The notes beneath the pieces are model-generated. The model was not told where the DNA came from, made no database searches, and saw nothing but the letters and a program-made list of their open reading frames with translations. A stretch of 64,000 bases of DNA from positions 1 through 64,000 of the forward strand of contig JACRIR010000229.1 of NCBI GenBank assembly GCA_016215705.1, given 5' to 3'. A program made the position numbers and the translations under genes. Each line of letters opens with the position of its first letter. The stretch's first letter is position 1. Origin of the DNA: Candidatus Poribacteria bacterium. Its GTDB lineage: Bacteria > Abyssobacteria > SURF-5. Positions 1-8,801 of this stretch are shown here, in pieces.

Positions 1-91
1 AAAACGAAGAGAAACCAAGCCTCTCCGTATTTCTCACTGTTAATTTCTTGAATTCTTGTAGTGATTGCTTGCGACATCCGGCATGGAAATC

Positions 92-188
92 ACAAGGGTG
101 CAATGAATTGCACCCCTACAGACATGAATCAAGAAACCATGTAGGGGCGCGATTCATCGCTCCCGATATGCGCTGTGTGGTTGCTGGC
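92..188. repeat. Family A palindromic intergenic repeat, intact copy
   Basis: Two facing half-sites, GCAATGAATTGCACCCCTAC on the left and GTAGGGGCGCGATTCATCGC on the right, enclose a short spacer. The same element recurs near 45412-45505 and, with a second repeat inserted, near 37805-37950 and 52312-52447. A fragment is at 23478-23503. It codes for nothing convincing. The rest of 1-234 shows no gene and no clear promoter. Confidence 0.75.
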
Positions 189-234
189 GTCCCGTTTTGC
201 GTTCAATTGTGGGTAATGTGGGTTCTATTGTGAA

Positions 235-1320
235 ATGAAACGAAGGAAGACAAGGACAATTCATCTGGGTGGTGTTCCGATCGGGAGCGGGCATCGTATT
301 TCCGTTCAGTCGATGACCAAGACCGACACGCGGGACGCCGTAGCGACCATCAACCAGGTCAAGCATCTGGAGGGGATGGGATGCGAGATCATTCGTGTGG
401 CCGTGCCCGACCTGGAAGCGGCCGAGGCGCTCAAGATCATCAAGAAACACATCGCGATTCCGCTCGTGGCGGACATCCATTTCAATTATCGGCTTGCGCT
501 GAAGGCGATTGAGAACGGCGCTGACGGCCTTCGCATCAATCCGGGCAACATCGGCTCGCGCGCGAACGTCGAGAAGGTGGTAAAGGCCGCTGCGGATGTG
601 AATGCCCCCATCCGGATCGGCGTAAACTCGGGCTCAATCGAAAAGGAATACAAGAACGCAATCAAGGGTGAGGGGAAGGAGCTTGTTGAGACAACCGCGC
701 GGGCGATGGCGCGGAGCGCCCTCAAGCACATCGGCATTCTCGAGAAGCTCAAGTTCCACCAGATAAAGGTTTCTCTCAAGGCGACCGACGTTCAGACAAC
801 CCTGCTCGCCCACGAATTGCTTGCAAAAGAGTGCGACTACCCGTTCCACATAGGGATTACCGAGGCCGGCACATTGCTCACGGGCGCTGTGAAATCGGCC
901 GTCGGCATCTCCATGCTTCTCTCTAAGGGATATGGCGACACTGTTCGTGTTTCGCTCAGCGCCCCGCCCGAGAGGGAAGTCATGGTTGCGCACTCGATTC
1001 TGCGGTCGCTCGGTCTGCGCGAGCGAGGTCCCGAAATCATAAGCTGTCCGACTTGCGGGCGCTGCACTATAGACGTCGAGGAAATCGCCACGGAAGTCGA
1101 GAGGAGGCTCTCGGGCTCGAGCGCTCCGGTAAGCATCGCCGTGATGGGCTGTGTCGTCAACGGGCCGGGCGAGGCCTCGAGGGCGGATTACGGCGTCGCC
1201 GGCGGGCGCGGGAAAGGCGTCATCTTCCGGCACGGAAAGGTTGTGCGCAAGGACGTCGACGAATCGAAAATAATCGATGAACTCATTTCTGAAATCGATG
1301 AACTAAAGGAACCCCATTGA
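235..1320 (+). CDS. ispG: 4-hydroxy-3-methylbut-2-enyl diphosphate synthase (flavodoxin-type), IspG/GcpE
   Basis: This is the penultimate enzyme of the MEP isoprenoid pathway. It reductively opens methylerythritol cyclodiphosphate to HMBPP using a [4Fe-4S] cluster. The 361-residue length is that of the compact bacterial form. The N-terminal TIM-barrel half begins with the family pattern GxxxIGxxxxISVQSMTxTDT. The C-terminal half carries the cluster cysteines in SCPTCGRC and GCVVNGPGEA. The ATG start fits the family N-terminus but has no strong ribosome-binding site. The stop codon overlaps the proS start by one base (TGATG), so the two genes are probably translated from one transcript. Confidence 0.96.
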   Translation: MKRRKTRTIHLGGVPIGSGHRISVQSMTKTDTRDAVATINQVKHLEGMGCEIIRVAVPDLEAAEALKIIKKHIAIPLVADIHFNYRLALKAIENGADGLRINPGNIGSRANVEKVVKAAADVNAPIRIGVNSGSIEKEYKNAIKGEGKELVETTARAMARSALKHIGILEKLKFHQIKVSLKATDVQTTLLAHELLAKECDYPFHIGITEAGTLLTGAVKSAVGISMLLSKGYGDTVRVSLSAPPEREVMVAHSILRSLGLRERGPEIISCPTCGRCTIDVEEIATEVERRLSGSSAPVSIAVMGCVVNGPGEASRADYGVAGGRGKGVIFRHGKVVRKDVDESKIIDELISEIDELKEPH

Positions 1321-3035
1321 TGCGTTGGACCAAAGCATATATTCCCACTGTCAAGGAGGACCCTGCCGAAGCCGAAATCATGAGCCACAAGCTCATGGTG
1401 CGCGCCGGGATGATCAAGAAAGTCGGGGCCGGCATCTACACACTTTTGCCGCTCGGCCTCGCAGTCACACGCAAGGTGGAGCAGATTGTGCGCGAAGAAA
1501 TGAATCTTATCGGCGCGCTCGAGCTGCTTATGCCTGTTCTGAGTCCTGCCGAGTTGTGGAAGGAGACCGGCCGCTGGGACGTCTATGGGGCGGAGCTCAT
1601 GCGCTTGAAAGATCGTCATGATCGCGACTTTGTTCTCGGGCCGACGCACGAGGAGGTCATCACGGATCTCGTGCGCGGGCGCGTGCGCTCATACCGGCAA
1701 TTGCCGCTGACCCTGTACCAGATTCAAACGAAGTTCCGCGATGAAATTCGGCCTCGGTTCGGAGTCGTTCGCGGCCGCGAGTTCATCATGAAGGATGCCT
1801 ACAGCTTCAACCGTGACGAGGAGTGTCTTGATAAGACTTATCGCGACATGTATGGCGCATATGACGCCGTCTTCCGCCGCTGCGGCCTAAGATTCAGGCC
1901 GGTGCTCGCGGACTCGGGCGCTATCGGAGGCGACGTCACGCACGAGTTCAACGTTCTCGCCACCATTGGCGAATCGCACATCATAAGTTGTCCGAGCGAC
2001 GAGTGCGCCTATGCGGCGACCGACGAAACGGCGGAATCAGTCATAGAAGAATCCACTGTGGACGGCAGTCCGGCGCCGCTGTCGGAAACTCATACGCCCC
2101 GCATGAAGACCGTGGAGGAGGTATGCGCGTTCCTCAAGGCCGAGTCCCGGAAACTGGTCAAGACGATTCTTTATGAATCCGACGGCGAGGTCGTTGTCGC
2201 GCTCGTGAGAGGCGACCGCGAGATAAGCGAGTCCAAACTGCGGCGTGTTCTGAAGCGAGACGTGCTCACGATGGCCGGTGAGGCAACGGTTCGCGGTTTT
2301 ACGGGCGCCGAAGTCGGTTATGCCGGTCCGGTCGGCCTCAAGGGCGCGAGATTGGTGGCTGACAAGAACGTCGTAAAGATGGCGAACTTCATCACTGGCG
2401 CGAATAAGACCGACTACCATCTGATCAATGTCAACGCGGGACGCGATTTTTCGCCCGACGTTGTGGCCGATATTACGGTTGCGGCCTCCGGCGACAAGTG
2501 CATTCGTTGCGGGAGAACGCTGACGGATTATCGAGGGATCGAAGTGGGACAGATTTTCAAGCTCGGGACGAAGTACAGTCTCAAGATGAACGCCACTTAC
2601 ATCGACGAAAAAGGCGTCGAGACACCGTTTGCCATGGGTTGTTACGGCATTGGCATTACGCGCACCGTCGCAGCGTCTGTCGAACAGAACCACGACGACA
2701 ACGGAATAATATGGCCTCCGCCCATTGCGCCGTTTCAGGTAATCATCACTCCCGTCTCAACGAACGATGAGGCGATCATGTCGGCGGCCGAGAAGATATA
2801 CTCGGAGCTTTGCGCCAAGGGCATCGATGTTCTTCTCGATGACAGGGATGAAAGACCCGGCGTGAAATTCAAGGACGCCGACCTTATCGGAATTCCCCTC
2901 CGCGTGACCATTGGTTCGCGCAGCCTGAAGCAGGGAAAGCTGGAAGTGCGTATACGCCGCACCGGAGAGATGCAGGAAACGCCGGTTGAAGACGCGGCGG
3001 ACAGAATCACACAACTATTGAATGAGATCAGTTGA
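1320..3035 (+). CDS. proS: Prolyl-tRNA synthetase (bacterial type with editing insertion)
   Basis: Class II aminoacyl-tRNA synthetase that charges tRNA-Pro in the cytoplasm. The start MRWTKAYIPT is the usual ProS N-terminus. A TTG codon three bases upstream is less likely. Motif 2 is in KFRDEIRPRFGVVRGREF, at about residues 140-158. A YbaK-like editing insertion follows from about 225 to 400. Motif 3 is GCYGIGITRTVAA, at about 441. The C-terminal anticodon-binding domain closes the 571-residue protein, which is normal for the family. The start overlaps the ispG stop by one base, indicating translational coupling. Confidence 0.96.
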   Translation: MRWTKAYIPTVKEDPAEAEIMSHKLMVRAGMIKKVGAGIYTLLPLGLAVTRKVEQIVREEMNLIGALELLMPVLSPAELWKETGRWDVYGAELMRLKDRHDRDFVLGPTHEEVITDLVRGRVRSYRQLPLTLYQIQTKFRDEIRPRFGVVRGREFIMKDAYSFNRDEECLDKTYRDMYGAYDAVFRRCGLRFRPVLADSGAIGGDVTHEFNVLATIGESHIISCPSDECAYAATDETAESVIEESTVDGSPAPLSETHTPRMKTVEEVCAFLKAESRKLVKTILYESDGEVVVALVRGDREISESKLRRVLKRDVLTMAGEATVRGFTGAEVGYAGPVGLKGARLVADKNVVKMANFITGANKTDYHLINVNAGRDFSPDVVADITVAASGDKCIRCGRTLTDYRGIEVGQIFKLGTKYSLKMNATYIDEKGVETPFAMGCYGIGITRTVAASVEQNHDDNGIIWPPPIAPFQVIITPVSTNDEAIMSAAEKIYSELCAKGIDVLLDDRDERPGVKFKDADLIGIPLRVTIGSRSLKQGKLEVRIRRTGEMQETPVEDAADRITQLLNEIS

Positions 3036-3115
3036 GTTGATAATGGCAGTTGGTGTTTTGTTTCTTTCCCGAGTTTGATCATAATTGGGCTCCAGTTATA
3101 AGAAACACAGCGACG

Positions 3116-3202
3116 TGTCATTCTGAGCGAAGCGAAGAATCTCTCCCTGTTATAAAGGTCATGGATTCAAGATTGAGATTCTTCGCTTCGCTCAGAATGA
3201 CA
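3116..3202. repeat. Family C inverted repeat (TCATTCTGAGCGAAGCG type)
   Basis: The left arm reads TGTCATTCTGAGCGAAGCGA and the right arm is its complement, ending CGCTTCGCTCAGAATGACA, around a spacer of about 30 bp. It sits between proS and valS and ends just before the valS ribosome-binding site. Fuller copies are at 19589-19681 and 51671-51762. Half copies are at 20886-20909 and 29311-29335. Confidence 0.85.
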
Positions 3203-3226
3203 TCGGGGCAAGCGCGAGGAAATTTA

Positions 3227-5890
3227 ATGGAAAAAACAATTCCAAAAGTATATGAGCCGCACGCGGTCGAGGAAAAATGGTACCAGTATTGGCTCGACAA
3301 GAATCTCTTTCATTCCGAGCCCAGCCGAAACAAGAAGCCGTATTGCATCGTAATACCTCCGCCCAATGTGACCGCCGAGCTTCACATGGGGCATGCATAC
3401 AACAACACTCTCCAGGACGTTTTCATCCGGTATCATCGCATGGCGGGCGATGAGACCCTGTGGATGCCGGGCACAGATCATGCGGGAATCGCCACACAGA
3501 ACGTAGTCGAGCGCAGGCTGGCGAAAGAAGAGAAACTCACGAGACACGATCTCGGCCGCGAGAAATTTGTCGAGCGCGTATGGCAATGGCGCGAGAAATA
3601 CGGCTCGACCATTATTTCTCAGCTCAAGCGCCTCGGATGCTCGTGCGACTGGGACCGCGAGCGGTTCACGATGGACGAGGGGCTCTCGAAGGCCGTGATC
3701 GAAGTGTTCGTGAGGCTCCACGAGAAGGGTCTCATATACAGAGGGAAATACATAATCAACTGGTGTCCGCGCTGTCGGACCGCCCTCAGCGACGAGGAGG
3801 CAATCCACCAGGACCACGAGGGAAATCTCTGGCACATACGATACCCCGTCAAGGGCACGGACAGGTTTGTCGTGGTCGCCACGACGCGGCCCGAGACAAT
3901 GCTGGGGGACACCGCAGTAGCCGTGAACCCGACCGATGAGCGCTACCTCGATCTCGTCGGCAAGACTGCCATTCTTCCCGTGATTGGACGCGAGCTGCCT
4001 GTGGTTGCCGATCCTTTTGTTGACCCTTCGTTCGGCACAGGAATCGTCAAGGTCACGCCCGCGCACGACCCGAACGACTATGGAATCGGGCAGCGGCACA
4101 ACCTCCAGTTCGTGAATATCCTCAATGATGACGCCACGCTGAACGAGAACGCCGGCCCGTACAGAGGATATGACCGGTTCCGGTGCCGCGAAGAGCTGGT
4201 GGAAGAACTCAAACAGAAAGGGCTGCTTGACAGAGTTGAAAAACACACGCATGCCGTCGCGCATTGTCAGCGTTGCGACACGATTCTTGAGCCCTACCTG
4301 TCCGAACAGTGGTTCGTGAGGATGAAACCGCTCGCCGAGCCTGCGCTGAAAGCGGTTGTGGACAGCCGCATAAAGTTCTATCCCGAGAAATGGACTAAGG
4401 TATACGTCCAGTGGATGGAGAACATACGCGACTGGTGCATCTCGCGCCAGTTGTGGTGGGGGCATCGAATACCGGTCTACTATTGCGACGAGTGCGGCCA
4501 CATGATGGTGAAGCGCGCCGCTCCCGGACAGTGCGAGAAATGCTCGTCAGAAAGAATTCGGCAGGATGACGACGTACTCGACACATGGTTCTCCTCGTGG
4601 CTGTGGCCGTTCAGCACGATGGGTTGGCCCGAGAAAACACCTGAACTGGACTACTACTATCCGACGCAGCTTCTTGTGACGGCGGCGGAGATCATTTTCT
4701 TCTGGGTCGCTCGCATGATCATGGCAGGCCTCGAATTTATGGGAGACATTCCGTTTGCCGACGTCTATATCAACGGCACGGTTCGCGACGAGATAGGCCG
4801 CAAAATGAGCAAATCCCTCGGAAACGGAATCGACCCTGTTCTCATGATCGAAAAGTACAGCACCGACTCGGTGCGCTTCTCACTGATGATGCTGGCGGCG
4901 GACGGACAGGACATCAATCTTTCCGAGAGCCGATTCGAGATGGGGCGCAATTTCTCGAACAAGATATGGAACGCCTATCGCTATCTTGCGTTGAGCGTCG
5001 AGGAGACTTCGCTCAGCCGGAGGCCGGCAAACGTTGCGGAGGCGCCGGTCGAGGAACTGGCCGACCGATGGATCAAGAGCCGCTACTATCGCACTGTCCG
5101 GACTGTGACTGAAGGCATCAATCAATACCGGCTGCACGATGCTATAACGGCCATTTACGATTTTTTCTGGCATGACTACTGCGACTGGTATCTCGAGCTT
5201 ATAAAGGAGCGCATGGGCGGCGAGCGCGGTCCTGAGTCCGGATCGATCGCTTCGCAATTGGCCAGAGATATAATGTCGGGCACGATGTCGCTCCTGCATC
5301 CGTTTATGCCATTCATTAGCGAGGAAATCTGGCGGTCTCTGAACAATCATGAGTCCGAGAGCATAATGGCGGACTCCTGGCCGTCAATGCACGATGATGT
5401 TATTGACGCCGGAGCGGAAGACCATATGCGTTTGCTCCAGGAGACAGTCGACGCGATTCGCAATATCAGGGGCGAAATGAGTGTGCCGCCCGGCAAGCGA
5501 ATCAATGTAATCTTGAAAGTGGGGGAGCGGGGGACCGCGAGCAGGTTGCGCGAGAGCCGGCGTTACATATCCGCGCTTGCTCGCGCCGGCGAAATAGTTA
5601 TAGAGTCGGAGCCCGTCATCCCGCAGCCCGAGGCCCGAGCGTTTCTGCCAGGGATCGAGGTGCACGTCCCGCTCGCAGGCATAATAGACATCGCCAAAGA
5701 GAGAGAGCGCCTGAGCAAGGAACTCGCGCGGGTCGAGTCCGAAGTCAAGGCTTATGACGCCAAACTGTCAAACGAGAATTTTGTCGCAAAAGCGCCCGAA
5801 AAGGTTGTTCAGGGCGCCCGGGAAAAAAGAGCCGAGCTGGTTGATAAAGCCGGAAAACTTCGGCATAGTCTCGAGCAGTTGCGTGAATGA
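3227..5890 (+). CDS. valS: Valyl-tRNA synthetase
   Basis: Class I aminoacyl-tRNA synthetase charging tRNA-Val, with post-transfer editing. The signature HMGH is near residue 45 and KMSKS lies in GRKMSKSLGNG. The CP1 editing domain has the usual TTRPETMLGDTAVAV block. The last 60 residues form the coiled-coil arm typical of ValS. The start is placed at the ATG preceded by GAGGA, giving 887 residues beginning MEKTIPKVYEP. The frame is open further upstream only because it reads through a family C repeat. Confidence 0.96.
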   Translation: MEKTIPKVYEPHAVEEKWYQYWLDKNLFHSEPSRNKKPYCIVIPPPNVTAELHMGHAYNNTLQDVFIRYHRMAGDETLWMPGTDHAGIATQNVVERRLAKEEKLTRHDLGREKFVERVWQWREKYGSTIISQLKRLGCSCDWDRERFTMDEGLSKAVIEVFVRLHEKGLIYRGKYIINWCPRCRTALSDEEAIHQDHEGNLWHIRYPVKGTDRFVVVATTRPETMLGDTAVAVNPTDERYLDLVGKTAILPVIGRELPVVADPFVDPSFGTGIVKVTPAHDPNDYGIGQRHNLQFVNILNDDATLNENAGPYRGYDRFRCREELVEELKQKGLLDRVEKHTHAVAHCQRCDTILEPYLSEQWFVRMKPLAEPALKAVVDSRIKFYPEKWTKVYVQWMENIRDWCISRQLWWGHRIPVYYCDECGHMMVKRAAPGQCEKCSSERIRQDDDVLDTWFSSWLWPFSTMGWPEKTPELDYYYPTQLLVTAAEIIFFWVARMIMAGLEFMGDIPFADVYINGTVRDEIGRKMSKSLGNGIDPVLMIEKYSTDSVRFSLMMLAADGQDINLSESRFEMGRNFSNKIWNAYRYLALSVEETSLSRRPANVAEAPVEELADRWIKSRYYRTVRTVTEGINQYRLHDAITAIYDFFWHDYCDWYLELIKERMGGERGPESGSIASQLARDIMSGTMSLLHPFMPFISEEIWRSLNNHESESIMADSWPSMHDDVIDAGAEDHMRLLQETVDAIRNIRGEMSVPPGKRINVILKVGERGTASRLRESRRYISALARAGEIVIESEPVIPQPEARAFLPGIEVHVPLAGIIDIAKERERLSKELARVESEVKAYDAKLSNENFVAKAPEKVVQGAREKRAELVDKAGKLRHSLEQLRE

Positions 5891-5894
5891 CTGA

Positions 5895-5933
5895 AGAATC
5901 GGGGACACGATGTCGCACCGTGTCCCCGATTCT
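5895..5933. repeat. Family B hairpin repeat, copy 1
   Basis: Fifteen-base arms, AGAATCGGGGACACG and its complement, surround a 9-base loop directly after the valS stop. No T-tract follows, so it is more likely a mobile-type palindrome than a classical terminator, although it could still stabilise the transcript end. Confidence 0.85.
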
Positions 5934-5977
5934 CCCGACGCCGCATCTTCACGTCATTCCCGCGCGGAGGTGCGTTC

Positions 5978-6012
5978 ATTCGTGGACACCATTTCACATG
6001 GTGTCGCCGAAT
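5978..6012. repeat. Family B hairpin repeat, degenerate copy 2
   Basis: The pattern ATTCGTGGACACCAT ... ATGGTGTCGCCGAAT is the same palindrome with decayed arms. It lies 45 bases after copy 1 and before the zinc-ribbon gene. Confidence 0.6.
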
Positions 6013-6102
6013 AGACACATGTTCTCTAGATAGTCGTAGGCCTGCTGGATTTGCGACAGAGCGGCTTGTACAAACCGATGTTCCGGAGGGGTGAAGGAAG
6101 AC

Positions 6103-6591
6103 ATGCAGACTCAATGCGTGCGATGCCACAAGTCAATAGACACGGTGCAGGGATACAAGTTCAGTCCGACCGAATATCTCTGCATGTCCTGCTACGACAT
6201 GTATAAGGCTGAACGCACCGCGCGGCTGAAGAAGGAACACAAGAATCCCTTGATAGACAGGGTTGGCCCTACAGCGGCCGAACTCCGGCCGCAGGCTCTA
6301 AAAGCTCCGGCAGTTGCCGCGCCAGCCCCGCCTCCGCCGAAAACTGAGCCTCCTCCAGAGTCGGCAAAACCCGCGCCTGCTGTGGCCGAGGCTCCTCAGA
6401 CTCCTGCGCCGCCGGCCGGGGAGCTTTGCGATGTTTGCAAGAAACCCATATCGGCTTTCAAGGTGCCGTTGAAAGGCGGCAAGAAAGTCTGCATGGACTG
6501 CAACAATATCCTCCGCGATGTCGCAAAATCACTCATCCTGAATATCCAGTGCCCGCATTGCGGCAAAGAGATTCAGTTGATGAAGGAGTAA
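6103..6591 (+). CDS. Hypothetical zinc-ribbon protein with Pro/Ala-rich linker
   Basis: I do not recognise a named family. The protein, about 162 residues, has an N-terminal two-pair zinc motif (CVRC ... CMSC). A linker of about 60 residues is very rich in Pro, Ala and Glu. A second two-pair motif (CDVC ... CMDC) is followed by a final CPHC near the C-terminus. The layout suggests two zinc ribbons joined by a flexible tether and no enzymatic domain. The start is uncertain: ATG 6103 has GGAGGGG 11 bases upstream, and GTG 6091 is also in frame. It lies between two family B palindromes and seems to be a single-gene unit. Confidence 0.7.
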   Translation: MQTQCVRCHKSIDTVQGYKFSPTEYLCMSCYDMYKAERTARLKKEHKNPLIDRVGPTAAELRPQALKAPAVAAPAPPPPKTEPPPESAKPAPAVAEAPQTPAPPAGELCDVCKKPISAFKVPLKGGKKVCMDCNNILRDVAKSLILNIQCPHCGKEIQLMKE

Positions 6592-6610
6592 CGGACAATC
6601 TGAGTGCAGC

Positions 6611-6651
6611 GAAAATCGGGGACACGATGAAGCATCGTGTCCCCGATTTTC
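6611..6651. repeat. Family B hairpin repeat, copy 3 (perfect)
   Basis: This is a perfect 19-bp palindrome, GAAAATCGGGGACACGATG, then loop AAG, then the exact complement. It lies between the zinc-ribbon gene and the end of the convergent PfkB kinase gene, where a bidirectional transcription stop would be useful. Confidence 0.9.
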
Positions 6652-6745
6652 GTACCACATTCCATGAAGCAGACGGTAAAGGGTCAGAGCACGGTTTCGG
6701 CTCAGTGAGGGAATGGGTTACACCGCAATACCTGAGCATTTGGCG

Positions 6746-7597
6746 TTACTCACACATCTCATCATATTTCTTCTTGCGCTCAATGACCTGTTCAAGCGTC
6801 GGGATTCCTTCCGTCCCCTCTTTCTCGCAGACGAATGATGCCGCGCAACATGCAAACTTCGCCGCTTCAACGGGGTCGTTGCGTTCCTGATATCTGACGA
6901 GAAACGCTGCCGCAAATACGTCGCCCGCCCCTGTCGGATCGATTTCCTCAATCGGAAATGCGGGCACGTGCGTTTTCATATCCCGCGTGAACAGGTCAGC
7001 GCCTCGACTGGACTGCGTCACGATGACGATCTGAGTGCGTTGGACGATCTCCCTGGCGAGTCCGTAGGGATCGTCCGTATCGAGCTCACTGTATACCACA
7101 GCGTCAGCATGGCGCGTCACTTCCGCGACGTTCGTCCACTCCTTTTTCCTTACCCGTCCGGTCGAATCCCATTTGCGGAACCAGCCTTGCGCTCCCATGC
7201 CGATGATGGAATCCCTGAACCGTTCCGGGACATCGGGCATGACCTCGTCGGCTATCGGGCAAATGTATACGATCGGGGTGGCCGTCCAGGGTTCAGGCAC
7301 ATCCTCGGATCGGATGGGCGCGGCCACGCTCTTGACAAACTGTTCGCGAAGGCCGTTGCGATAAGAGTTCCGGAAAACGGTTGTGGAAGAAGATGGCGCG
7401 GTGGAAATGCTTATCGAGACGTTTTCAAACGTTGCAAGGAAAGGAAAGTCGGACGCTACCGCAGTCACGACGCCGACATTGCGGCCCAATCGGCGCGCCG
7501 TGAGACTCGAGTACGAGGCGGAACCGCCCAGTATCCGGCGGCCATCCACGAGATCGCAGCACAGGTGTCCGACTGACACGAAATCAGGAGTTCTCAT
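6746..7597 (-). CDS. PfkB-family carbohydrate/nucleoside kinase
   Basis: Ribokinase-like sugar kinase of 283 residues. The N-terminal GGSASYSS element corresponds to the family's substrate-side GG motif. The C-terminal DPTGAGDVFAAAF, at about residues 221-233, carries the anion hole and the catalytic Asp (GAGD). The substrate cannot be read from the sequence. The N-terminal half is short compared with ribokinases, as in several PfkB proteins of unknown substrate. It lies about 165 bp downstream of the CDP-alcohol transferase gene on the same strand and may be co-transcribed. The gap holds only AAGGCGAAAGG-like low-complexity sequence. Confidence 0.85.
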   Translation of the reverse strand: MRTPDFVSVGHLCCDLVDGRRILGGSASYSSLTARRLGRNVGVVTAVASDFPFLATFENVSISISTAPSSSTTVFRNSYRNGLREQFVKSVAAPIRSEDVPEPWTATPIVYICPIADEVMPDVPERFRDSIIGMGAQGWFRKWDSTGRVRKKEWTNVAEVTRHADAVVYSELDTDDPYGLAREIVQRTQIVIVTQSSRGADLFTRDMKTHVPAFPIEEIDPTGAGDVFAAAFLVRYQERNDPVEAAKFACCAASFVCEKEGTEGIPTLEQVIERKKKYDEMCE

Positions 7598-7761
7598 GGA
7601 CTCCTCCCGGGAAAAGGCGAAAGGAACAAGGCGAAAGGCGAAAAAGCCAAAAAGAAGAGATCACTTTGCCCGCGATGACCATGAGAGATAAGGACCCTCT
7701 TTCAGAATTAACTCTGCACAGCGGGGTCAGGGGCGCCGTCTGTGTTGCGCATGTTGCAAGT

Positions 7762-8430
7762 TCAGAGATTGCTTTTCGCATTGGAGGGTTTGAGTTTCTT
7801 ACCCTTCGAGCCGGCATGTTCCAGTTCCTCCGGGGCTTCGTGGAGATGGGCCCGCACGTAGAGCAAGCGCTGCAGGACGGTCAAATGGGTGAGGACCGCG
7901 AGAATCCAGAGGGCGGCGACATCTGCGTTGATTATGAGACCGACTGCGAATATGATGACGCGCTCCGCCCTTTCGGCCAGTCCGATATCGCAGCGCTGCA
8001 GGAGCGATTCCGCCCTCGCACGAACATAGGGGACCAACAACGATCCCAGAACTACGGCAGCGCAAAGAATCATATCGCCGAATCGCATCCGCCCTTCGGG
8101 CGGGTTCCAACCTGAGTAATAGAGCATAAGCCCGAAGATTGGGAGCGCGTCGGAATATCGATCTAGGGTCGAATCGAGGATACTGCCGAAACGAGTCTGT
8201 TTTCCCACGACGCGCGCGACTGCGCCGTCGAGAAGGTCGAATGCGCCGCCCATGAGCACGATGACGCCGCCCACGCGGTAGTGACCGTAAGCGAGCACAA
8301 CAGCGGCGACCACATTCGGGATTGCGCCGGCCACGGTCAGCATATTCGGAGAAACGCCTAATCCCGCAAGCCAGCGCGCCACCGGCGCCAGTGGCTTATC
8401 GAGCCGATGCCCCAGCTTGCTGCTGAGCAT
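7762..8430 (-). CDS. CDP-alcohol phosphatidyltransferase family membrane protein
   Basis: Integral membrane enzyme that transfers a phosphatidyl group from a CDP-lipid to an alcohol such as glycerol phosphate or an inositol phosphate. The catalytic pattern D-x2-D-G-x2-A-R-x8-G-x3-D-x3-D is fully present (DLLDGAVARVV ... GSILDSTLD). Several hydrophobic segments surround it. The start at 8430 (MLSSKLGHRLDKP) is preceded by GGGGGG at good spacing, giving 222 residues. The acceptor alcohol is not determined. The long hydrophilic tail (SKGKKLKPSNAKSNL) is probably cytoplasmic. Confidence 0.88.
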   Translation of the reverse strand: MLSSKLGHRLDKPLAPVARWLAGLGVSPNMLTVAGAIPNVVAAVVLAYGHYRVGGVIVLMGGAFDLLDGAVARVVGKQTRFGSILDSTLDRYSDALPIFGLMLYYSGWNPPEGRMRFGDMILCAAVVLGSLLVPYVRARAESLLQRCDIGLAERAERVIIFAVGLIINADVAALWILAVLTHLTVLQRLLYVRAHLHEAPEELEHAGSKGKKLKPSNAKSNL

Positions 8431-8697
8431 GATCCCCCCACCTTCCGGCTTCCGAATCCGCCCGCGACGTGCCCGCCGAAATCCGCACTCTAACATACCA
8501 TACTACCAGACGGGCCGCTAATAAATCAAGAATGTCTACCGCGCATTAAATATCTCCTCGCTGCTTCCATGCAGCGGTCCGGAAAGAGGGAGCCTCCCAA
8601 GCTTCGGGTCAGCGCCTATGCGGTGGTAAGAGCAGTACGAAGGTTGCACGGGTACTTCATTAGTATTTGTGAAGATGAGCGGGCAAGGGAGTGGGAC

Positions 8698-8726
8698 TTG
8701 ACAAGGTGTTTTGCATGCTGTATGAT
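8698..8726 (+). promoter_or_regulatory. Sigma-70 promoter for the porin gene
   Basis: TTGACA, 17-bp spacer, TATGAT: five of six at -10 and six of six at -35. It lies about 75 bp upstream of the porin start. It is the only strong signal in the 371-base gap 8431-8801, which otherwise holds no convincing gene. Confidence 0.7.
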
Positions 8727-8801
8727 TGGCGCCGATGATTGCGACTGTGTCTCAATTGCAATTAAGTGCGATTGGTTTCGGAACGGAAAGGAGTGCGAAG
8801 A

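Noticed and set aside
3050-3226. N-terminal extension of ValS through the family C repeat
   Set aside because: The repeat merely keeps the frame open. The ribosome site and the family start are at 3227.
3224-4501. 425-codon minus-strand frame inside valS
   Set aside because: Antisense shadow of valS without recognisable domains.
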